Part shown: positions 60,193-64,000 of the stretch, piece after piece | Numbering within the stretch: the stretch's first letter is position 1 | Layout of the letters: every line of letters begins with the position of its first letter | NCBI GenBank assembly: GCA_025056565.1 | Contig: JANWWA010000001.1 | Span: forward strand, 93,966 to 157,965 | DNA length: 64,000 nucleotides | DNA from: Chloroherpetonaceae bacterium | GTDB lineage: Bacteria > Bacteroidota > Chlorobiia > Chlorobiales > Thermochlorobacteraceae | Direction: 5' to 3' | Notes under the pieces: model-generated | The model's database searches: none | The model's input: only the letters and a program-made list of their open reading frames with translations | Told to the model about the DNA's origin: nothing | Position numbers and translations under genes: made by a program

Positions 60193-62259
60193 ATGATTGA
60201 AACCAGCGCAAAAAAATCTGTCGGGAGAAGAAAAAAGAAAAGCGCCAGCAGCGAGCTTAGCAAAGAGCAACTTCTCCGATACTACAAGCTCATCTTCACG
60301 GCGCGGAGCATTGACGACAAGCTGCTTAAAATGCTTCGGCAAGGCAAAGCGTCGTTTCACATTGGCACATCGGGTCACGAAGCGGCACAAGTTGCCATCG
60401 CCGCCCATCTTAAAACTGCCTCCGATTGGTCTTACCCATACTACCGCGACCTTGCCTACTGCCTTACGATGGGTATGACGATTGAAGATGCAATGCTTGA
60501 GTTCCTCGCCAAAGAGGAATCTCCCAGCACTGCAGGCAGGCAGATGTATGGGCACTTTGGTAACGATAAGCTGCGCATTGTCTCGCAGTCGTCGCCCACT
60601 GGCACCCAATACTTGCAAGCCGTTGGCACTGCAATGGGCTGCAAGCGACAAAATCAAGCAGAAGGGAAAACTGAAATCGTCTATGTTTCCAGCGGTGAAG
60701 GCACCACTTCACAAGGTGATTTTCACGAAGCTTTGAACTGGGCTTCACGCGAAAAACTGCCCGTTCTTTTCCACATTGAGGACAATGGCTACGCTATCTC
60801 CGTCCCTATTCGGGAGCAAACAGCTGGACAATCGGTCTATAAACTCACGGCGGGCTACGAGGGCTTAATCCGATACGATGTGGATGGCACGGATTTCTTC
60901 GAGATGTATGATGTGGCTAAAGAAGCGGTTGAACGCTGCCGCAAAGGCGAAGGCGCTGTGCTGATTAACGCCAAAGTGGTGCGACTGTTGCCGCATTCTT
61001 CATCTGATGACCACACGAAATACCGCACCGAAGAAGAGCTTGCCGAAGACCGCAAGAGGGACTGCCTCATCAAGTATGAGCAGTATCTTTTGGAAGAAGG
61101 CGTGGTTACGGCGGAAGAACTGGAGACAATCCGTGCAGAAATCAGGCGACAGATTGATGAAGCCGCCACTTGGGCTGAATCGCGCCCTGACCCAAAGCCC
61201 GAAGAGGTTGAAAAGCACATCTTTAGCAGTGAGCCTGTGCCAGTAGAGTTTGAAGCCACTGTGCCCAGCGGCGCCCCTATTGTGATGGTCGATGCCATTA
61301 ACAAGGCTCTCGATGAAGAAATGACGCACAACCCTAAAATGCTGGTCTACGGTGAAGATGTCGCTGGTGGCAAAGGTGGTGTGTTTACCGCAACACGTGG
61401 GCTAACGGCAAAACACGGCATAGACCGCTGTTTCAATTCGCCGCTCGCGGAAAGTTCCATCGTGGGCACGGCGATTGGCTTAGCCGTGATGGGCTATAAG
61501 CCCGTCGTGGAAATTCAGTTTGGCGATTACATCTTCCCTGCGATGATGCAGATTCGCAACGAGCTGGGAATGATGCGCTATCGTTCTGCAGGCAAGTGGA
61601 AATGTCCTGTGGTGATTCGCGTGCCTGTGGGCGGATATATTCACGGGGCGCACTACCACTCGCAAAACATTGAAGGTATTTTTGCCCATTGCGTCGGCAT
61701 CAAGATCGCTTTTCCCTCCAATGCAGCTGATGCCAAAGGTCTGCTGAAAACAGCTTGCCGAATGGACGACCCTGTGCTCTTCTTGGAGCACAAGTATCTT
61801 TATCGTCAAAGTTTTGCCAAATCGCCTGAACCTGACGAGCGATATTTTCTCCCGTTTGGCAAAGCTAAAGTGGTGCGAGAAGGCGAGCACATTTCGGTGA
61901 TTACCTACGGCGCGCTGGTGCAGCAAGCCTTAAATGCTGCAAAGAAGTTGGAGCAAGAAGGTGTGAGCGTAGAAGTGGTGGACTTGCGCACGATTATTCC
62001 TTACGACAAGGAAGCGATTTTCAACACGGTGAAGAAAACAGGCAAAGTTCTGGTGGCGCATGAAGACACACTCACGCAAGGGTTTGGCGCAGAGATTGCG
62101 GCGTTCATTGCGGAGCATTGCTTCACTTATCTTGATGCGCCTGTGATGCGTCTTGGCGGTTTGGATATTCCCGTGCCCTACAATCCGATTTTGGAAGAAG
62201 CCGCTTTGCCTAACGAGAAGAAAATGCTGGACATTCTCAGACGCTTAGCAGCGTTTTGA
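60193..62259 (+). CDS. Branched-chain 2-oxoacid dehydrogenase E1, fused alpha and beta subunits
   Basis: A thiamine-diphosphate enzyme that decarboxylates 2-oxo acids and transfers the acyl group to the lipoyl E2. In its 688 residues the alpha part (about 25-330) holds the TPP motif GEGTTSQGDFHEALNW to EDN (168-198) and the phosphorylation-loop-like HSSSDDHTKYR. The beta part (about 355-688) has VMVDAINKALDEEM, LVYGEDVAGGKGGVFTATRGL, FNSPLAESSIVGTAIGLAVMG and PVVEIQFGDYIFPAM. Fusion of the two into one chain is known in Bacteroidetes/Chlorobi. The branched-chain (2-oxoisovalerate) substrate is likely from subgroup resemblance; pyruvate cannot be excluded. E2 and E3 are not in the window. Confidence 0.9.
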   Translation: MIETSAKKSVGRRKKKSASSELSKEQLLRYYKLIFTARSIDDKLLKMLRQGKASFHIGTSGHEAAQVAIAAHLKTASDWSYPYYRDLAYCLTMGMTIEDAMLEFLAKEESPSTAGRQMYGHFGNDKLRIVSQSSPTGTQYLQAVGTAMGCKRQNQAEGKTEIVYVSSGEGTTSQGDFHEALNWASREKLPVLFHIEDNGYAISVPIREQTAGQSVYKLTAGYEGLIRYDVDGTDFFEMYDVAKEAVERCRKGEGAVLINAKVVRLLPHSSSDDHTKYRTEEELAEDRKRDCLIKYEQYLLEEGVVTAEELETIRAEIRRQIDEAATWAESRPDPKPEEVEKHIFSSEPVPVEFEATVPSGAPIVMVDAINKALDEEMTHNPKMLVYGEDVAGGKGGVFTATRGLTAKHGIDRCFNSPLAESSIVGTAIGLAVMGYKPVVEIQFGDYIFPAMMQIRNELGMMRYRSAGKWKCPVVIRVPVGGYIHGAHYHSQNIEGIFAHCVGIKIAFPSNAADAKGLLKTACRMDDPVLFLEHKYLYRQSFAKSPEPDERYFLPFGKAKVVREGEHISVITYGALVQQALNAAKKLEQEGVSVEVVDLRTIIPYDKEAIFNTVKKTGKVLVAHEDTLTQGFGAEIAAFIAEHCFTYLDAPVMRLGGLDIPVPYNPILEEAALPNEKKMLDILRRLAAF

Positions 62260-62830
62260 GCATTGAAGTGGCGCAGCATTAGCGTGTTGCGTAGTTTCGG
62301 CTTTTGGGAAAAATGTGCATACCTCTCGAGGCAGTGTTAATTAAGTATCGTTGCGCAATGCAGAACATCTCAGCTTCATCCACATTTCAGACTACGAAAA
62401 AGAGCGCGGCAAACGATGCCGAGTTTGAATCGCTCTATCGTTCAACTACGCTTAGGGAACATTCTCTCCCGATACGCTAAGTTCAGCATAGCCAGCGAGC
62501 TTGCGTTTAAACTTGTGTATTTATCTCAAGCTCTCTATTGATTAGCAGCACGATGTGCAGCAGATGACTGTGCCGCTGCTCACCGCAATTGACATTATCT
62601 CTCTCGCAAAGTGCGGTGGACTTTTCTGACAAGCTCAGCAGTATTTTGAATCGGGCGAGAAGTGCAGTATGGTTAGTGAAACTGTTTTTTGAAAGCATCG
62701 CGCTCTGCCTGCCGAATCAAAAACCGAAGGTCTTTACGGAAGACGAGTTTAAGGACGAGACAACGGGCATTCACTTCCTACTTGCAGAAGTGTTTAGCAC
62801 ACGATACACCACAAACACCCTCATACTTTT
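62260..62830. other. 571-bp gene-poor gap
   Basis: I see no well-supported gene between the E1 gene and the DpdA-like gene. One 40-codon frame at 62358-62480 on the plus strand reads DAEFESLYRSTTLREHSLPIR near its end, which looks faintly like the start of an ECF sigma factor, and an 87-codon plus-strand frame at 62589-62852 has no likeness I recognise. Both may be remnants. The drop in coding density here, after very tight packing, marks a boundary in gene organisation. Confidence 0.5.
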
Positions 62831-63961
62831 TCAAATTTGCTTTTCAGCTTGAATGAATTTGTAGCGCGTATTGGATAGTCGTTTGCAGATAAATTTTTCC
62901 CACTTGTCGCTATGCATTGCTTCTCGCGCTTTCCGTGCTTCGAAGTTATATGTCCAAAGATTGTGGCAAGCACGATTGTGCACATTTTCGTTGCTATGAA
63001 TGTCAGATAGGCTATCCACGTAATCGTTTAGTTCCCCGTTGCAAGCAATATTAATCCAGTTACCTGTTTGCCAATCTTTGACGTAATAGCCCTCTTCGTC
63101 GTGAAGTAGCTTGATGCGTTCAGCGAAAGCGCGCTTGGCAGCTTTGAATTGCTCGCGATTTTCATACTCGCGGTCCGCAAGCCGCGTAACATAATGCCCT
63201 GGCAGTTGAGCCAACTTGAACGCCGCAGAAAGAATCCAACTTTGCGAATCAACGGTATCGGCGCCGCTGTGGAACGCCAGCAACATTGAAAGTGCCGAAC
63301 CCATTGAAAAGCAGTGAATGTGCGCATTCGGAAGTTCAGCCCTCACGGCTCTGATGACTTCGCTTGCCAGTTTGCCATTGCCGTGTTTCGCAAGGGGAGC
63401 AATGCTGCCGATGCCAATTCGTGTAATGTCCGCATTCATTGCGCAACGAATTCGACGAATGCAATCACGAATTTCCTGCTTGCTATGTCCGTGAACAACT
63501 GGCATCAATTCCATCTGACTTTCTTTTTTTGACAGCGCAAGAAACATCTGCTTCGTGTTGCGAATCGTCGTCGTAATCCGTTGTTTTTTGTCAGGTGCAT
63601 TTGGAGGAAATGGGTGGTCGAGCACGACGCCCACCTGAGCCTTGGCTTTTAATTCAATTTCTAAAATTTCTTCGGGCGTAACTGTAATCTGCGGATGCTT
63701 CAAAAAGTAGTATGCGCCCGAATCAATCATTACGGGTTTATTGGGGAAGTCAAGATATTTTTCAACCGACCAGCCGTTTTCTAAATGTTTCCGAAACTTT
63801 GGGCGCGTGAAGTCAAAAGCGTTGATAAGCAGGGCTTCGGTTTCAGTGATGTTCCAAGGATGACTTTTGAGTCCTGCACTCGGAAAATCGCCTAAACGGT
63901 AACTGGCAAATATCGCTGGCGTTTTTAGAGCGTATTGCCCAAAAGATATTTCTCTGGTCAT
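62831..63961 (-). CDS. tRNA-guanine transglycosylase paralogue, probably DpdA-type
   Basis: A 376-residue TGT-fold protein. TGT-like elements are visible in order: MIDSGAYYFLKHP (Asp80, at the place of the conserved DSGG aspartate), VLDHPFPP (Asp115), IGIGSIAPL, the CFSMGS segment (217-222) and GADTVDSQSW (Asp238, at the nucleophile position). A reduced zinc-site region includes Cys307, Cys332 and His333-Asn334. The length is near that of bacterial and phage DpdA, which exchanges guanine in DNA for a 7-deazaguanine, and not a standard Tgt, whose DSGGFQ and CxCxxC motifs are altered here. A role in DNA modification is inferred. Partner dpd or queuosine-precursor genes, if any, would lie beyond the right edge. 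Confidence 0.6.
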   Translation of the reverse strand: MTREISFGQYALKTPAIFASYRLGDFPSAGLKSHPWNITETEALLINAFDFTRPKFRKHLENGWSVEKYLDFPNKPVMIDSGAYYFLKHPQITVTPEEILEIELKAKAQVGVVLDHPFPPNAPDKKQRITTTIRNTKQMFLALSKKESQMELMPVVHGHSKQEIRDCIRRIRCAMNADITRIGIGSIAPLAKHGNGKLASEVIRAVRAELPNAHIHCFSMGSALSMLLAFHSGADTVDSQSWILSAAFKLAQLPGHYVTRLADREYENREQFKAAKRAFAERIKLLHDEEGYYVKDWQTGNWINIACNGELNDYVDSLSDIHSNENVHNRACHNLWTYNFEARKAREAMHSDKWEKFICKRLSNTRYKFIQAEKQI

Positions 63962-64000
63962 CTAACTCTCTTTTATTTCGCGCCCACGCTGACTTTTTGC

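Noticed and set aside
62589..62852. 87-codon plus-strand frame in the gap before the DpdA-like gene
   Set aside because: No ribosome-binding site or family likeness, and its end overlaps the 3' end of the DpdA-like gene; noted only as a possible remnant.
1..64000. CRISPR arrays, insertion sequences, prophage or toxin-antitoxin loci
   Set aside because: No regularly spaced repeats, transposase, integrase, phage structural gene or toxin-antitoxin pair was seen on either strand.

Overview
The window looks like chromosomal DNA of a phototroph from the green sulfur bacterial lineage (Chlorobiota/Chlorobi, in or near the Chloroherpeton/Thermochlorobacter branch). The reasons are a magnesium-chelatase D subunit (bchD), two proteins with type IX secretion C-terminal domains of the NYPNPFNP type, Bacteroidetes/Chlorobi-style promoters (TTTG, 18-19 nt, TAnnTTTG) and moderate GC content. 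The species assignment is an inference; no rRNA is present. Genes are densely packed and most lie on the minus strand. No insertion sequence, prophage or CRISPR array was seen.

Layout. 1-954: end of a ribosomal operon (rplJ, rplL) closed by a strong terminator, not followed by rpoBC. 1.1-10.9 kb (minus): type II NADH dehydrogenase, a TPR histidine kinase, two lipase-like hydrolases and a bchD-trpG/pabA-oligopeptidase B operon. 11-22.7 kb (minus): a DUF4412 protein, an MlaE permease, an SPFH protein, DUF2752, a Tat-exported molybdenum hydroxylase pair, and three sensor kinases, of which one is a pseudokinase and one carries two pseudo-receivers. 22.9-29.5 kb: a GHL10 glycosidase-like protein, a peptidoglycan amidase, and an envelope operon (two Skp/OmpH chaperones, LptC, Ddl). 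29.7-38.3 kb: two small exported proteins, an MFS exporter, UspA, RecN, an M61 peptidase and a DUF429 protein. 38.4-42.3 kb: an active/inactive pair of M16 peptidases and an intergenic region with a candidate structured RNA. 42.3-47.1 kb: a tightly overlapping operon of a NurA nuclease, a lipoprotein with a cysteine-less thioredoxin domain, a stand-alone HAS-barrel protein and pyrD. 47.2-59.3 kb: a three-hairpin element, an OmpA protein, two large secreted proteins (one with a frameshifted sorting tail), a TPR-LuxR regulator, a phytase-like lipoprotein and tRNA-Met. 59.4-64 kb: lipB, a fused branched-chain 2-oxoacid dehydrogenase E1, a gene-poor gap, and a tRNA-guanine-transglycosylase paralogue resembling DpdA of 7-deazaguanine DNA modification.

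The genes mainly serve envelope construction, secretion and proteolysis, respiration and signalling. The most unusual items are the NurA/HAS-barrel operon without a HerA ATPase, three directly abutting hairpins at 47163-47240, the pseudokinase at 14139-15803, the frameshifted type IX sorting domain at 48281-48323, the DpdA-like gene at the right edge, and an 18-19 nt promoter-like motif shared by two distant intergenic regions.
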